64,000 nucleotides of DNA from Chloroflexota bacterium (GCA_016234555.1 JACRBJ010000065.1:62001-126000); one strand, 5' to 3'. Counted from the first letter of the stretch, positions 27,851 to 36,841 are shown. Program-made: numbers and translations. The notes: a model not told the origin generated them from the sequence alone.

Positions 27851-29494
27851 ATGCCGCCGCGTCCCTGGTATCACAAGACAAGCATCTATCAAATCTACCC
27901 ACGTTCGTTTTACGACAGCAACGGCGACGGCATTGGCGACATAAAGGGGATTCTGCAAAAGCTGGATTACATCCAGGGACTTGGCTTCGAGACGATCTGG
28001 TCCTCGCCCTTCTTTTCCTCACCCCAGGCTGATTTCGGCTATGACATCTCGAACTACACTGATATCGCTCCCGAATACGGCACAATGAATGACGCCCTGC
28101 GCCTCATCGAGGAAGTCCACAAGCGTGGGATGCGAATCGTCTTCGATATGGTGATGAACCACACGTCAGACCAGCATCCGTGGTTCAAGGAGTCGCGTTC
28201 TTCGCAGGACAACCCCAAAGCGGATTGGTATATTTGGCGTCCCCCCTCCAACTCCCCCCATTTTTGCAAAAAATGGGGGGAGAGACCGAATAATTGGAAC
28301 AGCATGACGGGCGGGAGCGGCTGGCACTATGCCCCCGAGCGCGGGCAATATTTCTGGTCAAGCTTTCTCCCCTTCCAACCTGACTTGAACTATCGCAATC
28401 CCGAAGTAAAAAAAGCCATGTTCGAGGCTGTCCGCTTTTGGCTGGGCAAAGGCGTGGACGGTTTTCGGCTGGACATCTTCAACGTCATCTACAAGGATGC
28501 AGAATTCCACGACAATCCTTTCTCGTTCAAGTTAGCTCCAACAGAAGACGACCCATCGGGATTTTTTCAAGAGGCAAAATACACGCTGAACCAGCCTGAG
28601 AGTTTTGAATTCGCGCGGGAACTCCGCAGTGTGACGGAAGAATTCGGCGAAAGGATGCTGTTGGGCGAAGTCAGTGGAAATCGGCAGATTATCCGCAAGT
28701 TTCTTGGGGATGAGGTCAACAACGGGCTGGGACTGGTCTTCGACTTTGCGATGCTCGACTTCAAGTTCACGGCGGATTACTTCCGCGCGTTGATCGAGGA
28801 AATGGAACGGCACTACCCCGACCCGTTCATGCCCGTTTACGTTTTCAGCAACCACGACAAGCACAGGAGCATGTTCAGACTGGGAGACGACCTCCGCAAG
28901 GCGAAACTGCTTGCCATGTTCCAACTCACCGCGCGCGGCGTGCCCTGCATGTACTACGGCGAGGAAATCGGCATGACGGATTTGAAGCAACCCTTCGGCT
29001 CCGCGCTCGACCCACTCCCCCACAAATTCAAACTCGTCCCACGCTTTATCTTCGACCTGCTTGGGCTGTTCGCCAACCGCGACGAAGTCCGCACGCCGAT
29101 GCAATGGGACGGGACAAGGAACGCAGGCTTTTCTTCCGCTGAAAAAACCTGGCTGCCCGTGCATGAAAATTACCCGTCGATCAATGTGCAGCATGAAGAC
29201 GGTGATAAAGATTCCCTGTTGAACATCATCCGCGCGCTGGGAAAAATCCGCCAAGAGGAAGGGGCTCTGCGGGATGGTCCGCTGGAACTCATGGATGGTC
29301 TGCCCGATGGCGTACTCGGATACATCAGAAAGTTTGAAGACAACAAGCTCGCTGTCTTGTTGAATTTTGACGGGCAGGCAAGGGAAGTCCCCATTGAATA
29401 CTCGGAATGCGTTTTCAAATTATCCAGCGGGGATGTGGCAAAAGAAAAAGCCATTCAGTTGAATGGCTTTGGTGGGATGATTATAAAATTGTAG
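27851..29494 (+). CDS. GH13 alpha-glucosidase (oligo-1,6-glucosidase-like)
   Basis: WYHKTSIYQIYPRSFYDSNGDGIGDIKGI...DMVMNHTSDQHPWFKESRSS...GVDGFRLDIFN...VFSNHDKHR. Confidence 0.94.
   Translation: MPPRPWYHKTSIYQIYPRSFYDSNGDGIGDIKGILQKLDYIQGLGFETIWSSPFFSSPQADFGYDISNYTDIAPEYGTMNDALRLIEEVHKRGMRIVFDMVMNHTSDQHPWFKESRSSQDNPKADWYIWRPPSNSPHFCKKWGERPNNWNSMTGGSGWHYAPERGQYFWSSFLPFQPDLNYRNPEVKKAMFEAVRFWLGKGVDGFRLDIFNVIYKDAEFHDNPFSFKLAPTEDDPSGFFQEAKYTLNQPESFEFARELRSVTEEFGERMLLGEVSGNRQIIRKFLGDEVNNGLGLVFDFAMLDFKFTADYFRALIEEMERHYPDPFMPVYVFSNHDKHRSMFRLGDDLRKAKLLAMFQLTARGVPCMYYGEEIGMTDLKQPFGSALDPLPHKFKLVPRFIFDLLGLFANRDEVRTPMQWDGTRNAGFSSAEKTWLPVHENYPSINVQHEDGDKDSLLNIIRALGKIRQEEGALRDGPLELMDGLPDGVLGYIRKFEDNKLAVLLNFDGQAREVPIEYSECVFKLSSGDVAKEKAIQLNGFGGMIIKL
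28252..28282. repeat. Palindrome embedded in frame inside GH13 CDS
   Basis: CTCCCCCCATTTTT-gca-AAAAATGGGGGGAG; encodes NSPHFCKKWGE within IWRPPSNSPHFCKKWGERPNNWNSMTGG. Confidence 0.85.
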
Positions 29495-29521
29495 TAGGGG
29501 CGGATCGCGATCCGCCCCTAC
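29494..29521. repeat. Perfect palindrome between convergent GH13 gene and alaS (GTAGGGGCGG family)
   Basis: GTAGGGGCGGATCG|CGATCCGCCCCTAC. Confidence 0.9.
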
Positions 29522-29526
29522 AAAAC

Positions 29527-32250
29527 CTATTTCAATTTTTCTTCAAGAACTTTCGGCAATTTACCGAGCGCCTCTTTGACATCTCCTGATGATGTGCTGC
29601 CCTGCGCCAGGTTGGGACGTCCACCGCCCTTGCCGCCGATGCCGACGATCAGGTCACCAGCCTTGACTCCGCGTTTGACGAGGTCTTCGGTCAGCACCGC
29701 AATAACAGTGGAGCCAGTGACCAGAACCGCCGCACCATTCTTCGGATATTTCTCGCGGAATTTATCTGCCAGTGTGCGGAGGGTATCCACATCGGCATTC
29801 GGGATTTCCACGCCAAGCACGTTCACATCCTTCACAGTTTGAACATTGGCGAGTTGAGCGGTGAACGTTGAAAGTGCAGTCTGCGCGCGCAGGTCAGCAA
29901 GTTGCTTTTTGAGGTCGGAGACTTCATCCTGCAAGGCTTCCACTTTGGCGGGGACTTCATCCACTGAGGACTTCAACGCGCCCGCGGCTTGTTTAAGGGT
30001 CTTGAAGCGCTTCTGGATCAAGTCGTACGCGCCGCGACCTGTGACCGCTTCGATACGGCGGATGCCAGCCGCAGCCGAGCCTTCGCTAACGATGAGGAAG
30101 GCGCCGATGTCGGAGGTGCGGTCGAGATGCGTGCCGCCACACAACTCATAAGAATATTTGTCGTCTTCGTCTTCGAGAATGGAGATCGTTCTCACAACCT
30201 CGCCATACTTCTCGCCGAAGAGCGCCATCGCGCCTTCCTTGCGAGCTTCATCCAGCGATTTGACTTCCTTGTGGACGGGCATGTCTTCGGCAATGGCTTC
30301 GTTGACCATCTTCTCGACGCGCTCGATCTGTTCGGGGGTCATCGCGTCGGGTTGGGTGAAATCGAAGCGCAGGTGAGTCGGAGCAACAAGAGAACCCGCC
30401 TGCCGCGCATGGTCGCCGAGGACTTCGTGCAGCGCCTTGTGGAGCAAATGCGTGGCGGTGTGATTGCGCATGATATTGTGGCGGCGGACCATGTCCACCT
30501 CGGCAACGGCTTTGTCGCCCACTTTGGGCTGACCAGAGATCACCTGCCCGATGTGAGTAATCGTTCCAGCCGCGGCACGGCGGGCGGAACTAATTTCGAT
30601 TTCCCAATCGTTGCCACGAATGTAACCTTCGTCACCTACCTGACCACCAGCTTCGATGTAGAAACCAGTCTTGGGCAGGATGACTTCGACCTGGTCGTCG
30701 AGGGAGGCAGAGGAAACCGATTCACCGTTGACGATGAGCGCGAGGACTTCGCCTTCCACCTTTGTGCTGGTGTATGGGTCGTATTCCACGCCGTTCGGTC
30801 CAAGTAGGGGCGGGGTGACCCCGCCCCTACCCGATTGGAGGTCTTTCAAAATATTGGCAAAGAATTCCGAGTCTTCGCCGCCGAGTTTGCCCATGGCTTT
30901 GCCGCCGCCAGAGGCTTTGCTGTGTTCGTTCTTCGCGGCAGTGAAACCTGCTTCATCGATGTCGAGTCCCTGCTCGCGGGCGATGTCGCGGGAGATTTCG
31001 AATGGCAAGCCGTAGGTGGCGTACAGGTCGAAGGCTTTGTGACCATCGAGGGTGGTTTGGTTGGCAGCGCGAATCTCAGAGAGTAGATTCTCCAAATGGG
31101 CAGTGCCAGCTTCAACGGTCCGAGCGAAGCGGACCTCCTCGCGAGTCAGGTTATCCAAAATCGTCGCCTTGTTCTTTTCCAGTTCGGGATAAAAGTCGCC
31201 ATATTCCGCAATGACCGCTTCCGCAACTTTGGCGAGGAACGGCTGGTGGAGTCCGATCTTCGTCCCGAAGCGGGCGGCGCGGCGAATGATCATGCGGGTG
31301 ACGTAGTTGCGTCCGCCGTTGCCGGGGACAACGCCATCGGCGATAAGGAAGGCGGCGGAGCGGGCGTGGTCACAGATGACGCGGTAGGGCGTGAAGTCGG
31401 CGAGCATTTCCTTTTCGCTGTGACCCGTGAGCGAGCGCAGAACGTCGAGCGAGCCGGTGAAGAGGTCGGTCTTGTAGTTGGAGTCGACGCCCTGCAAAAC
31501 GGAGACGATACGTTCAAAGCCCATGCCCGTATCGACGTGCTTGGCGGGAAGCGGCTCGAGGCGACCATCTTCAGAAAGGTTGTATTGAATGAAAACGTTG
31601 TTCCAGAGTTCGAGGAAGCGCGTGCATTCGCCGTTGACTCCGCAGCGGTGTTCCCTGCCGCGCATGTTGTCGCGTTCTTCGCCGAGGTCGATGTGGATTT
31701 CGGAGCAGGGTCCGCAGGGACCAAACTCCGCCATCTGCCAGAAGTTTTCCTTGCGGCCGAAGAAGAGGACATGCGAAGGGTCGAAACCAGGCTGTTCCTT
31801 CCAGATGTCACCAGCCTCATCGTCACGCGGGACATTGCCTTTGTCATCTTCGAAGCAGGTGGCGTAGAGCTTGTCCTTGGGCAGACCCCAGACTTCGGTG
31901 AGCAGTTGCCACGACCAGGCAATGGCTTCCTTTTTATAGTAGTCGCCGAACGACCAGTTGCCGAGCATCTCGAAGAAGGTGTGATGCGTGTCGTCGCGTC
32001 CCACGTCTTCGAGATCGTTGTGCTTGCCTGCCACGCGCATGCATTTCTGCGAGTCGACAGCGCGGGTGTAGGGTTTCTTGTCGGTGCCGATGAAGACGTC
32101 CTTGAACTGCACCATGCCCGAGTTGGTGAAGAGCAGGGTGGCGTCCCCGCCCGGCACAAGGGACATGGACGGCACGGCGGTATGTCCGTGCTCGACGAAG
32201 AAGTCAATGAAGTCCTGACGAATCTGGTTGCCTGTTAGTTTTTTGCTCAT
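29527..32250 (-). CDS. alaS: Alanyl-tRNA synthetase
   Basis: MSKKLTGNQIRQDFIDFFVEHGHTAVPSMSLVPGGDATLLFTNSGMVQFKDVFIG...NHTATHLLHKALHEVLG...CGGTHLDRTSDIG. Confidence 0.98.
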   Translation of the reverse strand: MSKKLTGNQIRQDFIDFFVEHGHTAVPSMSLVPGGDATLLFTNSGMVQFKDVFIGTDKKPYTRAVDSQKCMRVAGKHNDLEDVGRDDTHHTFFEMLGNWSFGDYYKKEAIAWSWQLLTEVWGLPKDKLYATCFEDDKGNVPRDDEAGDIWKEQPGFDPSHVLFFGRKENFWQMAEFGPCGPCSEIHIDLGEERDNMRGREHRCGVNGECTRFLELWNNVFIQYNLSEDGRLEPLPAKHVDTGMGFERIVSVLQGVDSNYKTDLFTGSLDVLRSLTGHSEKEMLADFTPYRVICDHARSAAFLIADGVVPGNGGRNYVTRMIIRRAARFGTKIGLHQPFLAKVAEAVIAEYGDFYPELEKNKATILDNLTREEVRFARTVEAGTAHLENLLSEIRAANQTTLDGHKAFDLYATYGLPFEISRDIAREQGLDIDEAGFTAAKNEHSKASGGGKAMGKLGGEDSEFFANILKDLQSGRGGVTPPLLGPNGVEYDPYTSTKVEGEVLALIVNGESVSSASLDDQVEVILPKTGFYIEAGGQVGDEGYIRGNDWEIEISSARRAAAGTITHIGQVISGQPKVGDKAVAEVDMVRRHNIMRNHTATHLLHKALHEVLGDHARQAGSLVAPTHLRFDFTQPDAMTPEQIERVEKMVNEAIAEDMPVHKEVKSLDEARKEGAMALFGEKYGEVVRTISILEDEDDKYSYELCGGTHLDRTSDIGAFLIVSEGSAAAGIRRIEAVTGRGAYDLIQKRFKTLKQAAGALKSSVDEVPAKVEALQDEVSDLKKQLADLRAQTALSTFTAQLANVQTVKDVNVLGVEIPNADVDTLRTLADKFREKYPKNGAAVLVTGSTVIAVLTEDLVKRGVKAGDLIVGIGGKGGGRPNLAQGSTSSGDVKEALGKLPKVLEEKLK
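30804..30830. repeat. GTAGGGGCGG-family palindrome embedded in frame inside alaS
   Basis: GTAGGGGCGGGGT-G-ACCCCGCCCCTAC; encodes GRGGVTPPLL in AlaS (LKDLQSGRGGVTPPLLGPNGVEYDPY). Confidence 0.88.
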
Positions 32251-32328
32251 GAAAACGCTCCGAAGATTTGATAATGACTGGCGAATTATAAATGAGGAAT
32301 GCGGAATGAAGAATGAGGAATGGCAGAA

Positions 32329-32362
32329 TAAAAAAGTCCCGAACCTGTTGGTTTCGGGACTT
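32329..32362 (-). terminator. Intrinsic terminator (attenuator) in alaS leader
   Basis: Minus strand AAGTCCCGAAACC-aaca-GGTTCGGGACTTTTTT, between the Ala-rich ORF and alaS. Confidence 0.88.
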
Positions 32363-32380
32363 GGTTTTCTTCATCCAGTC

Positions 32381-32461
32381 TCAAGCCGTGGCAGGTTCAC
32401 AGAACGCGCGCGTAGCAGCGGCGGCTTGAGCGGTTGCAGAGGGCTTGAAGGTTTGTTCCAT
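32381..32461 (-). CDS. Putative Ala-rich leader peptide of alaS
   Basis: MEQTFKPSATAQAAAATRAFCEPATA* (9 Ala in 26 codons, run of four); TATAAT on minus strand at 32469-32474, 7 nt upstream of ATG. Confidence 0.7.
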   Translation of the reverse strand: MEQTFKPSATAQAAAATRAFCEPATA

Positions 32462-32468
32462 GGGCGGG

Positions 32469-32497
32469 ATTATACACGCGGAAAAAGGAGTTGGGAA
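32469..32497 (-). promoter_or_regulatory. Predicted alaS promoter, essentially leaderless relative to the leader ORF
   Basis: Minus strand TTCCCA-N17-TATAAT ending 7 nt before the leader ATG. Confidence 0.6.
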
Positions 32498-32534
32498 GTG
32501 GGAATTGGGAGTTTTTCGCTTTTTCCTGCCGCCA

Positions 32535-32578
32535 ACGAAGGATGATCGAAGGATCAACGAAGGATCAACGAAGGATGA
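32535..32578. repeat. 11-bp tandem repeat, four units
   Basis: CGAAGGATGAT CGAAGGATCAA CGAAGGATCAA CGAAGGATGAT. Confidence 0.85.
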
Positions 32579-32800
32579 TGCTGCCAAATTTGGGGTTTTG
32601 ACAGCGAAATTTACGCTGAGAGCAGGTTCTGTTTCGAGGGGATTTGGGATGGGCTGGCAGTTCACACCAGAGCAAATTATTCCTCGCTAGGTTACGAGGT
32701 TTACTCAAGCAGGCTCTTCAAATGGTTATCCTTGGATATTGCAAAAACAAGAATTCGGGTATATATTTCCTATATTGGTTCAATATATGGGAGTATCGAT

Positions 32801-33337
32801 ATGCCAAAAGCCACAATTAAGCTGATAAACGGAACTATTGTAACAATTGACGGATCGCTTGAAGAAGTCAACTACCTTATCAATCTTTACAAGCTTAAAG
32901 ATATCGCAAACACGAACGATAAAAAGATTGTAAAGAAAGCTAAAAAGAAAAAATCGCCAATACAAACCCAAACATCAAAAAACAAATTTGATGTTCTGAA
33001 GATTATCAACACATTAAGAGATTGCAACGAGGCGGACAACATTGAAAAAAACGTCTTGGATAAGCCAAGTGAGCTAAACAGGGTTTTATTACCACTTTAC
33101 ATCTTGGAAAAGCACCTTCACGACGAAATAGGTTTAACCACATCTGAAATCAGCAAAGTGGCAATAAAACTTGGCGTGAAAGTATCAAGGCAAAATTCTT
33201 TACGAGCCATCAAGTTCACCGGTCCAAAGTATGTCTTTACCGATGCGGAAGGAGCCAGAATTCCGCGCTACCGATTGAACAGGCGAGGAGTCCAATATAT
33301 GGAGGGCGTGATAAATGGGACCAATATTTCTGATTAG
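32801..33337 (+). CDS. Hypothetical protein, wHTH-like C-terminus (AT-rich cassette gene 1)
   Basis: MPKATIKLINGTIVTIDGSLEEVNYLINLYKLKDI, Lys-rich linker, C-terminal LTTSEISKVAIKLGVKVSRQNSLRAIK...YRLNRRGVQYMEGV. Confidence 0.6.
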   Translation: MPKATIKLINGTIVTIDGSLEEVNYLINLYKLKDIANTNDKKIVKKAKKKKSPIQTQTSKNKFDVLKIINTLRDCNEADNIEKNVLDKPSELNRVLLPLYILEKHLHDEIGLTTSEISKVAIKLGVKVSRQNSLRAIKFTGPKYVFTDAEGARIPRYRLNRRGVQYMEGVINGTNISD

Positions 33338-33348
33338 GAATTTATAAA

Positions 33349-34107
33349 TTGAGCTCAATCGAACAAATTTTACTTACAAAATATTCCAAAGAGCTTGTGG
33401 AAACTCTTTTAAATTCTTACAAAGATTTAAAAGATAATTTCTTCTTAGGGAATTACAAACCAAGCGAGCTAGAAGGCGGCTTCTTTGTCGAGGCAACAAG
33501 GCGAATAATTGAATTTGAGTTAACTAACACAATAATTCCTCCATCAACCCAACTCTCAAATTTCAACGATCAGGAAATGAGAAAATACGAACAAGCAACA
33601 GGCGACGACACTTTTCGTTTTCATATTCCAAGAGTTTTGAAGGCAATCTACAACATTAGAAATAAGCGCGGCGTTGGACATGTAGCAGGAGTAATTCCAA
33701 ACGTAATAGACTCTACATTAATTGTTTCATGCTGCGACTGGATATTAGCTGAACTTGTGCGCATTAACTCAACACTACCCTACGACGAATGTGAAAGATT
33801 AATTGATTCAATCGTTGAAAGAAAAATTTCTATTGTATTTGACACTGGAAAGGTTAAAAGAGTTTTAGACACGTCGTTGCCTACCACTAAACAAGTATTA
33901 GTGCTTTTACATCATTCAAATGGCGAAGTAGATGCAGATGTATTGCGAAGTTGGATTGAATATAAAAACGCTTCGCGGTTTAGAACAGAGATATTGCAAG
34001 ATTTACACAAAAAACGTTTTATTGAATTTGACGGCGTGACATGTTTGATGACACCAAAAGGAATCAAAGAAGTAGAAGAAAATATCTTAAAGCAAGGAGC
34101 AAATTAA
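33349..34107 (+). CDS. Hypothetical protein with candidate HEPN-type RN-x5-H motif (cassette gene 2); TTG start
   Basis: Helical N-terminal half with IPRVLKAIYNIRNKRGVGHVAGVIPNVIDSTLIVSCCDWILAELVRI, C-terminal wHTH-like segment. Confidence 0.6.
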   Translation: MSSIEQILLTKYSKELVETLLNSYKDLKDNFFLGNYKPSELEGGFFVEATRRIIEFELTNTIIPPSTQLSNFNDQEMRKYEQATGDDTFRFHIPRVLKAIYNIRNKRGVGHVAGVIPNVIDSTLIVSCCDWILAELVRINSTLPYDECERLIDSIVERKISIVFDTGKVKRVLDTSLPTTKQVLVLLHHSNGEVDADVLRSWIEYKNASRFRTEILQDLHKKRFIEFDGVTCLMTPKGIKEVEENILKQGAN

Positions 34108-34109
34108 GT

Positions 34110-34619
34110 ATGGACACAAAAGTTGAACTACATTTTGGGAATAATTTTATTTCTGTACTGGGCAGTGAAGAGTTTGTTCGCGAGCAAATTGACATTTTTT
34201 ATGATTATTTTGACAAAAATGCAAACTTAATTCCAGAAGAAAATGACACTGTCTTAGAAGATTTAAACATGACTCCTAAAACTGGCTCTCCAAAAACGGC
34301 AAATGTTAGAGAGTTTTACTCACAATACACTCCCAGTTCACAATCTGAATCTGCCCTCGTGTTGGCTGGATGGATTTACAGTCAAAGAGGTATTTCGCCA
34401 TTTGAAATTACAGAATTAAAAGCATTATTTGACGAGGTAGGGGCGTCAAGTCCAGCAAGACTTGACAACACAATTAAGTTAATGCAGAGAGACAGTAAAA
34501 AACTATTTCAATCCCTAAGTGGTGGTCTCCTTAGACCATCAATATACGGAGAAAATTACTTTAAATCAGAAATGAAATTAGTACCTGGGGCACTTCCAGA
34601 CAAACGGGAAAATACGTAA
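34110..34619 (+). CDS. Hypothetical protein with architecture like gene 1 (cassette gene 3)
   Basis: MDTKVELHFGNNFISVLGSEEFVREQIDIFYDYFDK, linker, ISPFEITELKALFDEVGASSPARLDNTIKLMQRDSKKLFQ. Confidence 0.6.
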   Translation: MDTKVELHFGNNFISVLGSEEFVREQIDIFYDYFDKNANLIPEENDTVLEDLNMTPKTGSPKTANVREFYSQYTPSSQSESALVLAGWIYSQRGISPFEITELKALFDEVGASSPARLDNTIKLMQRDSKKLFQSLSGGLLRPSIYGENYFKSEMKLVPGALPDKRENT

Positions 34620-34635
34620 GCTAAAAGGAAGTGCT

Positions 34636-35475
34636 ATGACAAAAAAACTCCAGAACTACATCGTCACTATTTCAGGCGTAATAATTACAATTCTGCTTTC
34701 GCTAGTCTCTGGCTTTTTTCTGAGATTACCACCAGAAATCACGTGGCTTACATTTTCCACTGGCGCTAGTATAACTGTCACCTTAACTCTCCTTGAACAG
34801 CGTTTACTGACAGCAAACTCGGAGGAAATCAACAAAAAGTTAGAATTATATAGACTGCTTGACACAATAAACGATGACGAATTACAAAAACGTGCACACA
34901 TTGCTCTTGAACAGTGCCGCACAGAAATTGACAACTTATCCAAAGGCGTATTTCGAATTGACTCCTCAGAACTTCATCAGTATTTAATTCAAACATCTAA
35001 CATCGCCAAGCGACATATTATCGCAACGCATGTCGGGATTGACGAGTATCACAATCTAGAGGAAGGTTCTCCTTCTGCTGAACAATCAGCTGGTATCCAA
35101 CAATGGTACGCACACAAAATGAAATTATTGCGTAAAGGAATCAACTTTGAGCGAATTTATATCTTATCCAAGAATACATCGGTAGAAAAGAAAACTGGGC
35201 AGTTAAAAGTTCAAATCCAAAAATATCTTGAGAAGCAGCAAAAAGATGGGATTTCGATTAGTATCGTATGGCAAGAAGACCTTGAAAAACCAGATTTAAT
35301 TCAAGATATCAGTATTTTTGATGATAAAGTTGTTCTGCTGTTACATCCCGCTTGGAAAACTGGTTTTAGCGATATTACAGTTTACAAAAGAAAATTTGAC
35401 GTTGAGAAATACACGAATCTATATTATGCAATTCGTTCTAAGGGGCATTTCCTTTCTAAAATTGACAAGTCTTAG
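34636..35475 (+). CDS. Membrane protein with cytosolic alpha/beta domain (cassette gene 4)
   Basis: Two N-terminal TM helices (IVTISGVIITILLSLVSGFFL; WLTFSTGASITVTLTLL), then a PLD/nucleotide-domain-like alternating segment (HIIATHVGIDEY...FERIYILSKN...ISIVWQEDL...VVLLLHPAW). Confidence 0.6.
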   Translation: MTKKLQNYIVTISGVIITILLSLVSGFFLRLPPEITWLTFSTGASITVTLTLLEQRLLTANSEEINKKLELYRLLDTINDDELQKRAHIALEQCRTEIDNLSKGVFRIDSSELHQYLIQTSNIAKRHIIATHVGIDEYHNLEEGSPSAEQSAGIQQWYAHKMKLLRKGINFERIYILSKNTSVEKKTGQLKVQIQKYLEKQQKDGISISIVWQEDLEKPDLIQDISIFDDKVVLLLHPAWKTGFSDITVYKRKFDVEKYTNLYYAIRSKGHFLSKIDKS

Positions 35476-35611
35476 AAGTATTTCATCTCTATCAGAAATG
35501 CATTGAGGTTTCCGCCTTTCTGATAAGGCTGTTTGGGTCATCATCCCCTTTCCGTCTAAATTCAACCTCACACCAGCAAACTAAATTCGGACAAACCTAG
35601 TAAAATTAGGA

Positions 35612-36841
35612 ATGCCAACTCCCACCCACCACATCGACATCAATCATCCCGATTTCATCGCGAGTCCATACGCGCAGTTGAAAGCCCTGCGAGACGAGTC
35701 GCCAGCCTATCACGACCCCGTCTGGGACAAGACCTTCTTCACGCGCCATGCGGACATCACGTCCCTGCTGAGGGATAAACGCCTTGGGCGCACCATGCTG
35801 CATTTGTATTCGCGCGAGGAAATCGGCTGGCCCCCGCCCGATCCGCGCACCAAAGGCTTCCGCGGGTATCAGGACAACGTCTTTATGGATATGGAAGGCA
35901 AGTCCCATGCCAGAATCCGCTCGCTGGTGACGAAGGTCTTCACGCCCAAACGGGTGGAGAGTCTGCGCGGCAGGCTGGAGCAAACCACCCATCGGCTGAT
36001 CGACGCCGTGGAAGCGGACGGCAGGTGCGACTTTGTCCACGCCATTGCAGAGCCGCTGCCCGTGACGATGATCGCCGACCTGCTGGGGATTCCCGAAGCG
36101 CAAAGAGGGAACCTGCGTCCGTGGTCGAATGCCATCGTCAAGATGTATGAGCTTGGTTATACCGACGAACAGGTCGAAGCCGCCAACCGCGCCGCAAGCG
36201 ACTTCATGGAAATGGTCGGCGCACTGGCGGAGGAACGCCGCGCCCATCCGCAGGATGACCTCATCACCGACCTCGTTCAGGTCACGGATCAGGGTGAGAC
36301 GCTCACCGAAAATGAATTGCGAGCCACCAGCATTTTCCTGCTGAACGCGGGGCACGAAGCCACGGTCAACGGCTCATCGCTTGGACTGCGCGCCCTGTTT
36401 CAAAATCCCAGCCAGTTTGAAACGATGAAAGAAGCGGTTTATCAAAATAACACGTCCCTGCTCAAGACCGCCGTCGATGAACTCCTGCGCTACGAAACAC
36501 CGCTGCCCATGTTCCAACGCTACGTGCTGGAGGATATGGAGATCAACGGAGTCCCGCTCGAGCGCGGCTCGGAAGTTGGATTATTCTACATCTCGGGGAA
36601 TCGCGACTCCGCCCGCTTCGAACGACCCGACGAGTTGATCCTGTCCCGACAGGACAATCCCTTGCTGACGTTTGGTCTCGGCACCCATTACTGTCTCGGC
36701 GCACCGCTTGCGCGTCTGGAGTTGCAGGTGCTGTTCAGCGTCTTGTTCCAACGTCTGCCGAACGTCCGCGCGGCGGGAGAAGCGCAATTTGCCAAAGGCT
36801 TTGTCATTCGCGGCTTGGAAAAACTGCCGATTGAGTTTTAG
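35612..36841 (+). CDS. Cytochrome P450
   Basis: Heme motif FGLGTHYCLGAPLARLEL; I-helix NAGHEATVN; ExxR-like region. Confidence 0.97.
   Translation: MPTPTHHIDINHPDFIASPYAQLKALRDESPAYHDPVWDKTFFTRHADITSLLRDKRLGRTMLHLYSREEIGWPPPDPRTKGFRGYQDNVFMDMEGKSHARIRSLVTKVFTPKRVESLRGRLEQTTHRLIDAVEADGRCDFVHAIAEPLPVTMIADLLGIPEAQRGNLRPWSNAIVKMYELGYTDEQVEAANRAASDFMEMVGALAEERRAHPQDDLITDLVQVTDQGETLTENELRATSIFLLNAGHEATVNGSSLGLRALFQNPSQFETMKEAVYQNNTSLLKTAVDELLRYETPLPMFQRYVLEDMEINGVPLERGSEVGLFYISGNRDSARFERPDELILSRQDNPLLTFGLGTHYCLGAPLARLELQVLFSVLFQRLPNVRAAGEAQFAKGFVIRGLEKLPIEF

Noticed and set aside
31096-32238. 380-aa plus-strand ORF opposite alaS
   Set aside because: Antisense to a definite alaS; composition typical of shadow ORFs.
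32333-32461. T-box riboswitch for alaS
   Set aside because: No T-box consensus (TGGNACCGCG-type antiterminator bulge) is visible; the Ala-rich ORF plus terminator fits leader-peptide attenuation better.
32381-32665. 94-aa minus-strand ORF covering the alaS leader region
   Set aside because: The upstream part crosses the 11-bp repeats and the promoter; only the last 26 codons, starting at the ATG next to TATAAT, look meaningful.
35490-35527. TATCAGAAA...TTTCTGATAAG after the AT-rich cassette, containing an exact 11-nt half-site of the tungstate-island operator
   Set aside because: The arms are in the opposite order with an 18-nt loop and there is no adjacent -10 box; more likely a terminator-type hairpin and chance half-site match.
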